A stretch of 64,000 nucleotides of DNA from Ligustrum vulgare (GCA_963555705.1 OY743187.1:16692133-16756132); one strand, 5' to 3'; shown: positions 23,262-36,306, counted from the first letter of the stretch. The notes: generated by a model from the letters alone, not told the origin. Made by a program: numbers and translations.

Positions 23262-24600
23262 GATGATGACTCGTAACATGGAAGAACTGACTAAGAAGCA
23301 CGAAATCGATATGCAGAATTTAGAAGTCAAGCTAAATGAACACATGGCCAGGTCTAAAATGAAGTGGGAAGAAATCATGGAGGCGGTGCATGAAAACAAT
23401 ATGGCAATGAAGATGAGCCACGAGAGTAATGACTAGAGAATAAGATCTGTAGAAGAGACAGTATGGAACTTAAGAAGGTAGTGACTAAATTTGTGGGAAA
23501 AAAGGGAAAATCGAAGTGAACAACAGGATCAATCCGGAATAAATTTTGGGAAGGAGAAAGGATTGGAGAATGCAGCCACACCATATTGCACTGGATTGGG
23601 CATATTGGGACCCCCTCCATTGCAGAAGCAAAATCAGAAGGAAGTCGGGTCCTCCACATCTATGCCATTTACAGAAGCACCAAATGGGTATAATTCTAAT
23701 ATGCCTAAAATTGACTTTCCTGTATTTGAAGGGACTTGGACCTGGAGAATGGGTGAGAAAGACCTATTGATATTTTCTAATGCATAAAACACTCGAACAT
23801 TTGAGACTGGAGATAACTCAAATGTACCTTAAGGGTAGGGCGAATACGTGGTTTAGTGGGTTTATAGATGCCCGACCAAATGCTGATTGGGGGCAATTCA
23901 CTGAGGAAATGTGTCCGAGATTTGTAGAGAAAAGTGAAGAGGATGTAACTGAATCTTTGTGTAAGATTAAACAGATGAGGAGCATAGCTCAGTATATGGA
24001 GACTTTTGAAGAACTAAGAGCTCAATGCATGATGGCACTACCTAATCTACCTGAGAGTTACTACATAGCAGTTTTTACTAGTGGTCTCAAGGAAGAGATA
24101 AGAGCCACAATCAAGATGTTCAAGCCTAATACACTCTGTAAAACCTTCGAACTAGCTCAATTACAGGAGACTTCTATCTCATCCATGACCAAAATCAAAC
24201 CTACAAACAAGCCTACTTATTCTAACTACAAAACCCAAACCCATATAACCGCACAACCCACAACCCAAACTCCTCCATACAGAAAATTCCCATAAACCCA
24301 ATACACCAACCTCCCCTAACTGTAAAACCATTTCACCCACAGGAAAAAACAAACCAGAAGGATCTTGGGACTCTGTTTCAAATGCAATGAGAAATTTACA
24401 CATGGGCATATTTGCAAATATAGATCCATCAACTTCATGGTAGTGGAAGAAGTTGAGGGAAATAATGTAGAAGTAATTAATGACTTGCTTGGGGAAGAGG
24501 ATGAGGAATTGCAAATATCATGTAATGCTTTGTATGGAAGTACCAACAGCATACCCAGAACTATAAGAATTCCTAGCAAAGAGAAGGAAAATTTCTATAT
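23262..24600 (+). pseudogene. gag of gypsy element A (broken)
   Basis: Starts MMTRNMEELTKKHEID with a charged helical region. After frameshifts near 23435 and 23780 it continues into a retrotransposon gag core (YLKGRANTWFSGFIDARP, YMETFEELRAQCMMALP, FTSGLKEEIRATIKMF). A Thr/Pro-rich linker and a CCHC-like knuckle (CFKCNEKFTHGHIC, about 24370-24412) follow. At least three lesions separate these pieces. Confidence 0.75.
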
Positions 24601-25897
24601 TGATTGATGGTGGGAGTACACATAGTTTTTTGGATGAAAGCTTAGCACAAAGTTTGGGCTATTAATTATACTCGGGAAATACTAAAATTATTAGAATGGC
24701 TAATGGTGATAGAATTGTAAGTGAATCCATTTTCCAACCCATCTGTTGGCATATGTAGGGGTATGAGTTTCAATATCCTATGAGAACATTGAAGCTGGGT
24801 GGGAGTGATGTTGTCCTTAGAATCAACTTGTTGAGTTAGTTTGGGCCAGTCACTACTGATTACAAGGGAGGCTGGATTAGTTTCAAGCATAAAGAGGAAA
24901 CTCCCGTTCTCTATGGTGAAGCAGAGGGTGGAATTCATTTGATGGAAGTAGAGGAGTTAGATCAATGGTTTGAGGAGAGAAAGTATGGCCTGATAGCACA
25001 AATAAATTCCATCACTGTAGATAAACCGACAGTAGTTCTAGAAGAATTTCAAGATTTGGTGAAAGAGTTTGATGAGGTTTTTGATAAACCTTTTGGCCTA
25101 TCACCTAAAAGGGAATATGAGCATTAAACTATACTTAAAGAAGGGGAACAACCGTTTAAAACAAGGCCCTACAGGTGCCCTTACATTCAAAAGACTAAGA
25201 CTGAGATGATGGAGGCTGGAATTATACAAGTAAGTAATAGCCCTTTTGACTCACCTGGTGCTGCTTGTCAAAAAGAAAGATGGAACTTAGCAATTTTGTG
25301 TGGACTACAGGTAGTTGAACAACTTGAATTTTAAGGACAAATTCTCTATGCCTATGGTTGATGAACTATTGGATGAATTAAATGGAGCTAACACTTTTTC
25401 AAAGGTTAACTTAAGGGCTGGATATCATCAAATCAGAGTAAATAAGGAAGACATATTTAAGAAAGCCTTTAGGACTCATCAAGAGTTATATGAATTCAAA
25501 GTCATGTCATTTGGCTTGACCAATGCCCTTGCTACATTTCAGAGCTTGATGAATAAAGTATTTCAGCCGTATTTGAGGAAATTTGTGCTAGTTTCTTTGA
25601 TGACATTTTGATATACAGTAAGAGCAAGGCAGATCATGAAGCACATCTGAGGCAGGTACTAAAGGAACACCAATTATTTGCTGAGATCAGCAAATGTTCT
25701 TTTGGCCAGACATCAATAGTGTACTTGGGGGGGCATATCAGCAGTGTTGATGGGGTAGCAGCTGATCCAAGGAGTGGCCTGTGCCAACAACTTTGAAGTA
25801 GCTGAGGGGCTTCCCTTGGCCTCACAGGCTACTATAGAAGGTTTGTTAAAGGGTTATGGAACTCTAGCCAAGCCATTAACAAACCTACTGAAAATGG
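24601..25897 (+). pseudogene. Protease and reverse transcriptase part of gypsy A pol
   Basis: A protease loop IDGGSTHSFLDESLAQ (about 24600) comes first, then a second protease block around 24800. The RT N-terminal region follows from about 24939, then RT blocks [30 protein letters not shown] and a frame-shifted [10 protein letters not shown] equivalent near 25600. A YLGGHIS block and a GLTGYYRRFVKGYG block are near 25820-25855. Several stops and frame changes are present. Coding is cut at 25900 by element B and resumes at 36307. Confidence 0.8.
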
Positions 25898-25900
25898 AGG

Positions 25901-27545
25901 TGTAACGTCCCGAGCTCTAAATACTCGGACGCTCTAAATACTCGGAACGTCACTACTTTCTTTCAAACTCATTTTTTTTAATAATAAATTTAGCGGAAAA
26001 ATAACTAGATATTTAAACTTTGCATGAAAATATTATAAAAATCCTCCAACCAAGATAAGTTCAAGGTTTTTTTTTTTTTTCAACAATCGATAAAATAAAA
26101 AGTCATATGAACGTTAAATTACAAAGTTGAACTTTCAAATAAAACATTTATTTATTTCCTTGCCACTTGTGTCCATCACTCGCCATCGCTCCCGAAATCT
26201 GCAAAAAATTGTTAATAACGAGATAATTACATAATAATTCATTTATTCTATAAATTGCACATAAACATGTAATCATGCTAAACATATCTTTTGCATAATA
26301 TCATAAATATAACACATAAGTGCGAAAAAGTAGCCTCGTCTTGTCTTCTTTCAACATGCAAATGTGCATGAGAGTTATAGCGCTTGTAACATTTCTTCCT
26401 TTCTTCCTTTCTTACCCAAGCCATTTTCGGGAGAGTCTTGGCCCATCTTACCCCTTATGGCTAATTACATGATCATATCATCACTTTTCTCATAACATCA
26501 ATATGATTTACACAATTTCAGATTCATATGCAAATCATAGATAAATAAATTATTAGGTATGAGTCTACCTCAAAAGCTAATGAATTCTAGTCGAGCAAGG
26601 GAAACTTCAATTCTCTAACTTTTCGTTCGCGTTGTCTAGCCAAAAAAATAAATTTAAATTAGAAGTTTGAAATAAATTTGAGTGTTTTTACACAAAATAA
26701 AATATTGGGGACTAACTCGGATATTTTAAATAAAATTGAAATTTAAAGAACTGGGACTTAAATAAAATTTTCAGAAATAAAAATGGGGCAGAAACGAAAA
26801 GTTTTAAAAACTATAGGGCTAAAGACTTACACTTTAAAAAGATTGAACTAAAACATTTTTGAAAGGTGAGGGACTTAGGGGTAATTTTGGAAAATAAATT
26901 TTGATTTGAGTCGAAGAGAATTGTTACCTAAATTCTGCAGGTGATCGTGGGGGAAGGAAAATGTGAGTTGAGAAGGTGATTTATAGGCAATTTATGGGAA
27001 GCTGAAGGAGTTAGAAACTGAATGTTCTTGATTGTGATGGTAAATGAGAGGTTGCAATGTTCATGAATATGGAATTGATGAGGGTAAATGAGAGGTTGCA
27101 ATGTTCATGAATATGAAATTGATGAGGGTAAATGAGAGGTTGCAATGTTCAAGAATATGGAATTGATGAGGGACGTTTCCAGAGTTTGAAACAAAATGAA
27201 AATTGAAGACTGTACATGATGAATCTGTCATTGAATGAGGAATCACTGTTGAGATGTTTGGGAAACTGACTTTGCATTTGGCTGGGATTACACATTTTGT
27301 ATGGATTGAGTTAAAAATAATAATATCGAAATACATGAAATTTGGATAAAATAATTCGATTTAAAATGAAATAGTAACGTCGGACAAATTTTAAAATCGC
27401 AAATCGGACTTAAAGATTTAAACGAATTTAAATTTTTATCTTAAAATAATTTAATTGGCTAGATGAACACGTTTTTATTAAAATTGGGTGAAGTCGTAGC
27501 GACACATATTAATAAATTTAACTTTGAAAATTTCCGGTCGCTACA
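25901..27545 (-). repeat. 3' LTR of gypsy element B (1645 bp)
   Basis: Matches 34610-36306. Relative to that copy it has a 17-bp tandem duplication near its edge (GCTCTAAATACTCGGA twice, 25913-25946), lacks about 40 bp at the position of 34920-34960, and has three instead of four 44-bp repeat units (27039-27170). Confidence 0.93.
27039..27175. repeat. 44-bp tandem repeat inside LTR of element B
   Basis: Three units starting at 27039, 27083 and 27127 (GGTAAATGAGAGGTTGCAAT...). Four units, one with a short deletion, lie at the matching place in the other LTR (about 35756-35930). Confidence 0.9.
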
Positions 27546-27546
27546 A

Positions 27547-27558
27547 TCTTCCCCCCTT
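27547..27558 (-). other. Polypurine tract of element B
   Basis: AAGGGGGGAAGA on the minus strand, one base before the 3' LTR; the expected plus-strand primer position. Confidence 0.8.
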
Positions 27559-30500
27559 AAAATAATTTCGTCCTCGAAATTAAACTTACTTGGTCTATTA
27601 TGTCTGGGTATTTTGCAAGAATTTCTCCTTCCTTTTCCCAGGTAGACTCATCACTACCGTGTTTACTCCACTGGACTTTGACTAAGAGAATCTCTTTATT
27701 TCTTAAGACATGAACCTTCCTGTCAATTATTGCCACAGGTGTTTCCTCATATGATAGATTCTTCTGAATCGCAATGGATTGAAAGTTCACCACGTGGCTA
27801 GTGTCATGCACATACTTCCTTAATAGGGAAACGTGAAAAACATTATGTACAGCCGCAAGTCCTGGCGGCAGAGCCAAACGGTAAGCTACGTTTCCAACTT
27901 GTTCCAAGATTTCGAATGGTCCAATATATCGAGGTTTTAATTTTCCTCTTTTACCAAAACGAAAAGTCCCCTTCATCGGAGCCACTTTCAAAAATACTTT
28001 TTCTCCAACTTGAAATTTCAAGTCTTTCCTCCTCTTATCAGCATAGCTCTTTTGTCCATCCTGAGCAGCTTTAATCCTTAGTTTTATCTTCTCAATGGCC
28101 GCTACTGTCTATTCAATCAATTCTGGACCTAATATCTTCCTCTCACCAACCTCATCCCAATACACTGGTGATCGGCATTTTCGTCCATACAGTGCTTCAT
28201 ATGGGGCCATGCCAATGGTAGATTGGAAACTGTTGTTGTAGGCAAACTCTACCAATGGAAAGTGAGTCTCCCAATTACCGCTTAGGTCTAAGACACAAGC
28301 TCTAATCATATCTTCCAAAATCTGAATAGTGCGCTCAGACTGTCCGTCAGTCTGGGGATGATAGGCCGTACTAAAATTTAATTTAGTACCCATATCCATT
28401 TGTAAGCTCTTCCAAAATCTCGAGGTAAATCTCGGATCTCTATCTGAAACTATGGATACTGGAACTCCATGAAGTCGAACAATTTCTCTGACATATATTT
28501 GTGACAATTGGTCTACACTGAGAGTCATTCGAACTGGAAGAAAGTGAGCTGACTTTGTAAGTCGGTCCACAATAACCCATATTGCATCATGTCCTCTCGA
28601 TGATCTCGGTAATCCTGTTACAAAGTCCATGATGATTTTCTCCCACTTCCATTCTGGTATATCCAAGGGATTTAACAATCCTGATGGTCTCTGATGTTCA
28701 GCCTTAACTTGTTGACAGACCATGCATCGCGAGATGAACTTTGCAGTGCTACCTTTCATATTCCTCCACCAGAATATTTCTCTTAAATCACGATACATCT
28801 TTGTCCCTCCTGGATGAGCTGCATACGGCGTTGAATGGGCTTCCTTCATGATTTCATTTCTGATGTGATCGTCTTTCGGCACATAGAGATGACCCTTGAA
28901 CATAAGTGCTTTATCAGGTGCAATCTCGAAACCCATTCTCTTATCCGTTCCAACTTCGGATTTAATCTTTTCCAAGAATTTATCACTCTTCTGAGCTGTC
29001 ACAATTCGCTCTCTTAAATCTGGCTTAACAGTCAAGTCTGCCAATTTACTAGAACCTTGGATTGACGGGCTCGCACTTCAATCCTCATATTTTGAAAATC
29101 TCGAATTAATTGATCTTCCATTGTTCCCAAAGCTGATAACTGTCCAACGTCCTTTCTGCTTAACGCATCTGCAACCTTATTGGCTTTACCAGGATGGTAA
29201 AGAATAGTGCAATCGCAATCCTTAACCAACTTAATCCATCAGAGTTGCCTCATATTCAACTCCTTCTGAGTGAAGAAATATTTGAGGCTCTTGTGATCGG
29301 TGTAAATCTCGCATTTACTCCTGTATAGATAGTGTCGCCAAATCTTCAAGGCATGCACTACTGCTGCTAGCTCGAAATCATGGGTAGGATGATTTTGTTC
29401 ACAGGGCTTTAATTGCCTCTAAGCATAGGAAACTACCTTACCCTTTTGCATTAGAACACATCCCAATCCATGTTTTGAGGCATCGCTATAAATAACAAAA
29501 CCGTCAGTCCCATCGGGTACCGTCAATACTGGTGCTGAAACCAGTCTATTCTTCAGTTCTTGGAAACTTCGCTCACACTGCTCAGTCCATTGAAATTTGA
29601 CACCTTTCTGCGTTAACTGAGTCATGGGCCCCACTATTTTAGAGAAACCTTCTATGAATCGCCGATAATATCCCGCCAATCCTAGAAAACTTCTTACATC
29701 ACTAGCATTTTCCGGCCTAGCCCAATTAGTCACTGTCTCGACCTGAGATGGATCAACTTCAATGCCTTTGACAGTGACAATGTGACCCAGAAAACCTATC
29801 TTTTCTAGCCAAAATTCACACTTCTTGAATTTGGCATACAACTTCTCCACTCTCAGTGTCTCCAATACGATCTTCAGATGTTCCCTATGCTGTTCGGAAT
29901 TCTTGGAGTAGACTAAAATATCATCAATAAACACGATGACATTTATCCAGATACTGATGAAAAACCCGATTCATCAAGTCCATGAATACTGCAGGAGCAT
30001 TAGTGAGACCGAATGGCATCACTGTAAATTCGTAATGTCCATATCGTGTTCTGAATGCTGTCTTTGGTACATCAGACGGCTTGATCTTCAGTTGATGGTA
30101 GCCGGATCTTAAGTCCATTTTCAAGAAAACTGCAGTACCTTTTAGCTGATCGAATAAGTCTTCGATCCTGGGTAACGAATACTTATTCTTTATTGTTGAG
30201 TTCTCGATAATCGATGCAAATTCTCATACTACCATCATTCTTCTTCACAAATAGCACAGGTGCACCCCATGGGGACACACTTGGCCTGATGAAACCCTTC
30301 TCAAGAAGTTCCTCCAGCTGAACCTTCAATTCTTGCAACTCCTTTGGTGCCATACGATATGGAGCTTTGGAAACAGGGGCAACACCTGGCACTAGATCGA
30401 TAACAAATTCCACTTGCCTATCAGGCGGAATGCCTGGTAGGTCTTCTGGAAAAACATCGCCATAATCGCACACAACCGGCACTGACTCCAAAGTAATTTC

Positions 30501-30830
30501 CTTAATTGGTTTGTCTTGAAGGCTAACTAGATATCCCTGACAATTTCGTTTTCCTAGAAGTTTTTCTGCTTGAAAAGCCAAAATAAGGCAAGGAAGTTCC
30601 TTAACTTTCAACCCATAGAATTTGAATACTTCTTCCCCATTCTTACGGAACACGACTTCCTTCTCATGACACAAAATAGCAGCACGATTTATACTTAACC
30701 AATCCATCCCTAGGATAATATCAAAATCTCTCATCTGAATAATGTTGAGATCTGCCTCAAGTATTAGGCCATCAAAATCTATTTTCACAGCCTTAACTAT
30801 CCTATCAGTCTCAATAGTTCCTCACAACGG
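27557..30830 (-). pseudogene. pol of gypsy element B: protease, RT, RNase H, integrase, chromodomain
   Basis: Minus strand, in order. Protease C-terminal block [12 protein letters not shown] (about 30715). RT with [19 protein letters not shown] and [11 protein letters not shown] (about 30300-30200), [27 protein letters not shown] and DDILVYSK (about 29920). RNase H from [16 protein letters not shown]. An HHCC finger and integrase with [28 protein letters not shown] and [15 protein letters not shown] follow (about 28630-28340). A GKLKPRYIGPFEI block precedes a chromodomain-like end (VKVQWSKHGSDESTWEKE). Lesions: stops after SLPL (about 30822), at 29419, near 29230 and near 28109; frameshifts near 30183, 29940 and 29040. 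Confidence 0.9.
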
Positions 30831-31985
30831 TAAACTAACCTCAAGTATACTACCATTTTTCTCACCAATTAAATCCACTCTAGAAAGGCATGTATCAGAG
30901 ATAAAAGAATGTGTAGCACCCGAGTCTATCAATACATAAACTGGAATCTCGGAAACAGATAGTATACCTGTAATCACGTCGGAATCTTCAACGGCATCCA
31001 TAGAAAACACCCTAGCTTTTCCTTTCTTATTCTGGTCTCCATTCTTCTTTTGATCGGCGCCTTGTGCGGGTGGATTGCGACAATCGAAAGCAAAATGGCC
31101 TGGTTGCCCACACTTGTAGCATACTCCCTTGCCCAAGAGACACTCTCCCTTGTGCATCTTTGAACACTTAGGACAAGGTGACATGTTGCTAGTTGCTTGA
31201 CCCTTAGCAGGTCCTGAGGTCGTCTTCTTGTTGGGGACATAGCTCCTGTTTTGATTCTGATTCGGACCATTCCACTTCCTCTTACCCTGGAACCTTGCAT
31301 TTTTTTGACTTCCTTCATTGGAAAACCTTATTCCAGCGTAAGATACCGCTTGAGCTTTCTTCACGACTTCTCTATAAGTGGGCAATTCATGTGCACTCAC
31401 GATTTTTCGGATCTCCGAACGTAAAACTCTCTTGAACCGACGAGCATTTTTGGCCTCAGTCTCCACCAGATGTGGAGCATATCGTGACAACTCCTCAAAC
31501 TTTCTCTCATATTTAGTTATGTCCATATCTCCTTGTTCCAGGTGCAAGAACCCCGTCTCCTTATGGTCCCGGAGGGCTTGGGGGAAGAACATATCCTTGA
31601 TTTTAGCTTTGAATTCCTCCCACGTCAAAGCCGCTTGTTCATCTGCTGTTCTGGTCCTTGATGCGGACTCCCACCAAAATCCAGCTCTTCCAACTAGCAT
31701 AAACTCAGCACATATGATCTTCCTATCCTCAGGACAGGATATATGCCTGAAGATCTTCTCGATAGTTTGCAACCACTCTTCCACAGCTAGTGGGCCATTT
31801 CCGCCATCAAAAGTAGGCGGACGGTACCTTCTAAATTGCTCAATAATTGGCACTGTGGGAGGTGCTGGGGCTTGTCTCATGTCTTGTACATCCTGGAGTA
31901 AATCTCTAATAGCAGTGGACTAGGCTGTGGACCCTTGCTCTGGGGTAGCTTGCTCAACAAGGGTTCTATTTCCACGCCTAGACAT
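30822..31985 (-). pseudogene. gag and start of protease of gypsy element B
   Basis: The ATG at 31985 opens the frame, and a TAG sits at 31922-31920 (codon 22). A retrotransposon gag core follows (YRPPTFDGGNGPLAVEEWL, RAGFWWES, ITKYERKFEELSRYAPHLV). Next are a basic linker, a CCHC zinc knuckle (CYKCGQPGHFAFDC, about 31130-31085), and the protease active site VLIDSGATHSFIS with an intact DSG (about 30940). The frame ends in a TGA at about 30822 that would be CGA in a working copy, so the protease is cut. Confidence 0.9.
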
Positions 31986-32169
31986 TTTCCTTTAAAATGA
32001 AGCAGAGAATATTTTTAACTTCTCGATTCACAACCCAAAAATCGTACCAATAAGAAATTAAAAGAAACATCTTTATTCATAATTCAGGAGTCCTTCAAGT
32101 GAGGATACATCGAATTAAAGGAAATACAACTGAAATGGAAATACTGAAATTGACTACTACAAATCTGTT

Positions 32170-34222
32170 CTACTCATCGAGCCAACCATTTCCGCCAGAT
32201 GGTGGAGCAGCCGGCGGGGACCCAAACTTGAACCATGGTGAGTACCCTGGTGAGCTAGGAGTATAATCATAAATTCCCGACTCAGCATCCGATATCACTA
32301 ATGGCTCGTTCTCATCTTCGTCATTTGAAATGATAATTACTTCTGGTTCTGGTTCGTCATCAGAAATGATGATTACTTCTGGTGCTGGTGCTAGGATGGG
32401 GGCTCGATAGCGGTCCCAAAGCATCAAAAACTCATCACACACTATTTCAAAACTCACGTTCTGACCAAAACGTCTCCTTACGTCATCACAGAACTGAGTT
32501 GCTTGAGGTCGCTGATCTATCGAAAATGACAATAAACGATGGTCGATGGACTGTGCATCCGTTGTCCTAAAGCCATCGGCTATGGCATCCCGACGTAAGG
32601 TGATAAGTGTATTTTATACACTTATTTGTATGTCTAAATTAGGTGTAATTATTGTCGTTTAGGAATATTTGCTATTTAATTTGTGTTTATTTGTTTACTT
32701 TTCAGAAAATGTCTCAATTGAAGAAGAATGAAGCAATTAATGGAAAAATGCATAATTGGATGTTAATTGGAGCTAAATTGGACAAGTGAGGAGTTTGTGA
32801 CGTCAACCGGAAAGAGGCAATGTGCCAAAATGAACGAATCAGAGGTTGGAGGACCTAATTGAATGAATTAAGAGCTTAAACGAGCAAATTGAGAAGAAGA
32901 TAAAGTTTGGGGACTAAATTGCAACAATCGGAAGTTGAGGACTGAAGGTGCAATTAAAAGTCAGGGACTAACTTGCACAGCCGGAAGAATGATGAAGTCG
33001 CGATCGCTGGTCACACACCAAGCGATCGCGAGAAGACTCAAAATTGTAACCCGAGAGTTTTAATGAAGTCCACGCGATCGCTAGGGTTGATACCACGCGA
33101 TCGCGTGAGTATCCGGCTGGGCCAACTGTGGGCTTTTTCTCGCGATTTTTATCAGACTTTTCTCTTCTTGACCTAGGTTTTCTCCAAAAGATATATATAC
33201 AATATAAGAGGCACGAAATTCAGACCTTTGCCTCTCCATAGAACGAGCCACAATCGAGAAATCAACATCAAATCCTTGGGGAATCAAGCATCGTAAAGGG
33301 GCGTGAATTGAAAACAGTTGAAGAATTGATAATTGGTGCAATCTTTCCATTCTTTATATTGTTTTTCAATGAACGTTTATTTTTACTGTTTTTGTTATTT
33401 ATTAATGATGTGTAACTAATTTTAACGTTGGGATGAACGATGTAGCCTAGTCATATTATTTTAATTCCAAATTCAGTTGTTTTAATGTTTTGTTGCATGT
33501 ATTGATTTATTATTGTTCTTAATGCTTGAATTGCTTGATCACCAATTCATGATTTATTGAGTTATTTCCATAATCCGAGAGGTGAGTTAATAATTTAGAA
33601 CGTGGTAATAAATCCGGTAATTGAACGAGAGATAGAGATATACTCTTGTAATTATTGCGGTCGTGTGTGAATTCTTGCGTGTTATGCATCTAGATAAGGA
33701 ATATTCGGACCCTCTGTAGAGATACATGGTTGACTTATTTAGGTAGAATTGATTTAAACTCGAGAGAGAAATTTCAATTTAAATTAGTGAATTCGACCGA
33801 ATGCATAATTAGGAAATAAAACTTGAATTGGAGTTAATATAATTGGCTAGGTGAAATCGGGATTCCCAACTACTTTACAATTGTATTTAAACACAAAAGC
33901 AATTTCACAATTTTATTTCTTTAGTTTTAATTTAAAACCTCAAACAAATTCGTCCGTTCAAATAGAGTTAGGAACTAAAATATTTCGGTAATTAATAGCA
34001 GTCTCCGTGGGACGATAATCCGGACTCTTAGGTCCACTTTATTACTTCTCACGATCCGTTCACTTGCGGGGATATCTTGCATCGCGAGATATCAGGTGAA
34101 CATAAGGCACAATATCTAAATATATGATCTGCTATTGTAGCATGTGGTGCCGCTCGGAACGACAAGTAGGCAGAGAATTCATTTTCTGGTTCTCTTTGTT
34201 GACCCCTTCTAAAACGTGCCAT
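32170..34222 (-). pseudogene. Extra frame upstream of gag in element B, interrupted by a solo LTR
   Basis: Between the primer site and gag, on the coding strand, an ATG at 34222 opens 40 codons (MARFRRGQQREPENEFS...). They run into the solo LTR at 34102. On the other side of the LTR, with one TSD copy removed, the same frame continues 141 codons to a stop at 32170. Total length would be about 181 aa: a basic N-terminus, a middle with QFCDDVRRRFGQNVSFEIVC, and a very acidic tail with a near-duplicated EVIIISDDE / EVIIISNDE motif ending in Pro/Ser-rich sequence. I do not recognise the domain. The undamaged frame on both sides of a later insertion argues that it was coding when the element moved. 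Confidence 0.65.
32601..34102 (+). mobile_element. Solo LTR, family E, copy 1 (1502 bp)
   Basis: Starts TGATAAGTGT, ends GGTGAACA, and is flanked by TAAGG on both sides (32596-32600, 34103-34107). It is homologous along its length to 38133-39619. A TATATATA box lies near 33189, and several CGCGATCGC motifs lie at 33000-33105. No internal coding region is present, so it is a recombination remnant nested in element B. Confidence 0.9.
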
Positions 34223-34593
34223 ATCTAAGAAAATACAATTATGCAAAATCCAGTATAGGGTTTTATAACATCATCTTCTTAATTCGAGGACAAAATTTAT
34301 TATGAAAACATTTCTCAATTATGCTTCTTTTACTTATTTCCCATTATGCTCGAACTCGCTTTCTTACTACTTATTTCGGACATAATCTCTTCCTTCTGCT
34401 TCTAAATCTCACATAAATTATTCAAATAATTTCCGAAATAATACTAACATTAACAATTAACTTCATAAAATAAATCTTCGTTACCTTCAGAGTTGGTGGA
34501 GAGAATGACGACAATGGCAAATCCTTAAATTTTTTTTTTTTTTTTTTTAAATCTCTTTTGAAAATGTTGCAAGTCTACAGAAACATAGAACTT

Positions 34594-34605
34594 GCTCTGA
34601 TACCA
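34594..34605 (-). other. Primer-binding site of element B
   Basis: TGGTATCAGAGC on the minus strand, four bases after the 5' LTR; matches the usual initiator-Met tRNA site. Confidence 0.85.
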
Positions 34606-34609
34606 TTTC

Positions 34610-36306
34610 TGTAACGCCCCGAGCTCTAAATACTCGGAACGCCACTACTTTCTTTCAAACTCATTTTTTTTAATAATACATTTAGCGAAAAAATGAGTAG
34701 ATATTTAAACTTTACATGAAAATATTATAAAAATCCTCCAACCAAGATAAGTTCAAGTTTTTTTTTTTTTTTTTTTTCCAACAATCGATAAAATAAAAAG
34801 TCATATGAACGTTAAATTATAAAGTTGAACTTTCAAATAAAACATTTATTTATTTCCTTGCCACTTCTGTCCATCACTCGCCACCGCTCCCGAAGTCTAC
34901 AAAAATTTGTTAATAACGGGATGAGTATTTCAAAGAAATACTCAGTAAACTAATTACATAATAATTCATTTATTCTATAAATTGCACATAAACATGTAAT
35001 CATGCTAAACATATCTTTTGCATAACATCATAAATATAACACATAAGTGCGGAAAGTAGCCTCGTCTTGTCTTCTTTCAACATGCAAATGTGCATGAAGT
35101 TATAGCGCTTATAACATTTCTTCTTTTCTTACCCAAGCCATTTTCGGGAGAGTCTTGGCCCATCTTACCCCTTATGGCTAATTACATGATCATATCATCA
35201 TTTTTCTCATAACATCAATATGATTTACACAATTTCAGATTCACATATAAATCATAGATAAATAAATTATTAGGTATGAGTCTACCTCAAAAGCTAATGA
35301 ATTCAAGTCGAGCAAGAGAAACTTCAATTCTCTAACTTTCTGTTCGCGTTGTCTAGCCAAAAAAATAAATTTAAATTAGAAGTTTGAAATAAATTTGAGT
35401 GTTTTTACACAAAATAAAATATTGGGGACTAACTCAGATATTTTAAATAAAATTGAAATTTAAAGAACTGAGACTTAAATAAAATTTTCAGAAATAAAAA
35501 TGGGGCAGAAACGAAAAGTTTTAAAAACTATAGGGCTAAAGATTTACACTTTAAAAAGATTGAACTAAATTTTTTTTGAAAGGTGAGGGACTTAGGGGTA
35601 ATTTTGGAAAATAAATTTTGATTTGAGTCGAAGAGAATTGTTACCTAAATTCTGCAGGTGATTGTGGGGGAAGGAAAATGTGAGTTGAGAAGGTGATTTA
35701 TAGGCAATTTCCGGGAAGCTGAAGGAGTTAGAAACTGAATGTTCTTGATTGTGATGGTAAATGAGAGGTTGCAATGTTCATGAATATGGAATTGATGAGG
35801 GTAAATGAGAGGTTGCAATGTTTATGAATATGGAATTGATGAGGGTAAATGAGTGTTGCAATGTTCATGAATATGGAATTGATGAGGGTAAATGAGAGGT
35901 TGCAATGTTCATGAATATGGAATTGATGAGGGACGTTTCCAGAATTTGAAAAAAAAATGAAAATTAAAGACTGTACATGATGAATCTGTCATTGAATGAG
36001 GAATCACTGTTGAGACGTTTGGGAAACTGACTTTGCATTTGGCTGGGATTACGCATTTTGTATGGATTGAGTTAAAAATCATAATATCGAAATACAGAAA
36101 ATTTGGATAAAATAATTCGATTTAAAATGAAATAGTAACATCGGACAAATTTTAAAATCGCAAATCGAACTTAAAGATTTAAACGAATTTAAATTTCTAT
36201 CTTAAAATAATTTAATTGGCTAGACGAACACGTTTTTATTAAAATTGGGTGAAGTCGTAGCGACACATATTAATAAATTTAACTTTGAAAATTTCCGGTC
36301 GCTACA
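34610..36306 (-). repeat. 5' LTR of gypsy element B (1697 bp)
   Basis: Begins TGTAGCGACC and ends CGGGGCGTTACA on the minus strand. It pairs with 25901-27545. Confidence 0.93.

Larger units (their letters stand above)
25901..36306 (-). mobile_element. Ty3/gypsy element B (Tekay/Del-like chromovirus), 10.4 kb, inserted in element A
   Basis: Perfect 5-bp target duplication GGAGG (25896-25900 and 36307-36311). Minus strand: 5' LTR 36306-34610, primer site TGGTATCAGAGC (34605-34594), an extra reading frame (34222-32170, interrupted), gag (31985-30822), pol (30830-27557), polypurine tract (27558-27547) and 3' LTR (27545-25901). The domain order protease, RT, RNase H, integrase, chromodomain and the long LTRs starting TGTAGCGACC fit the Tekay/Del lineage. 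At least four nonsense codons and three frameshifts disable it. The LTRs also differ by indels, so it is of moderate age. Confidence 0.93.

Noticed and set aside
27039..27175. Regular 44-bp repeats resembling a CRISPR array
   Set aside because: Units are contiguous without unique spacers, lie inside an LTR, and the DNA is plant nuclear.
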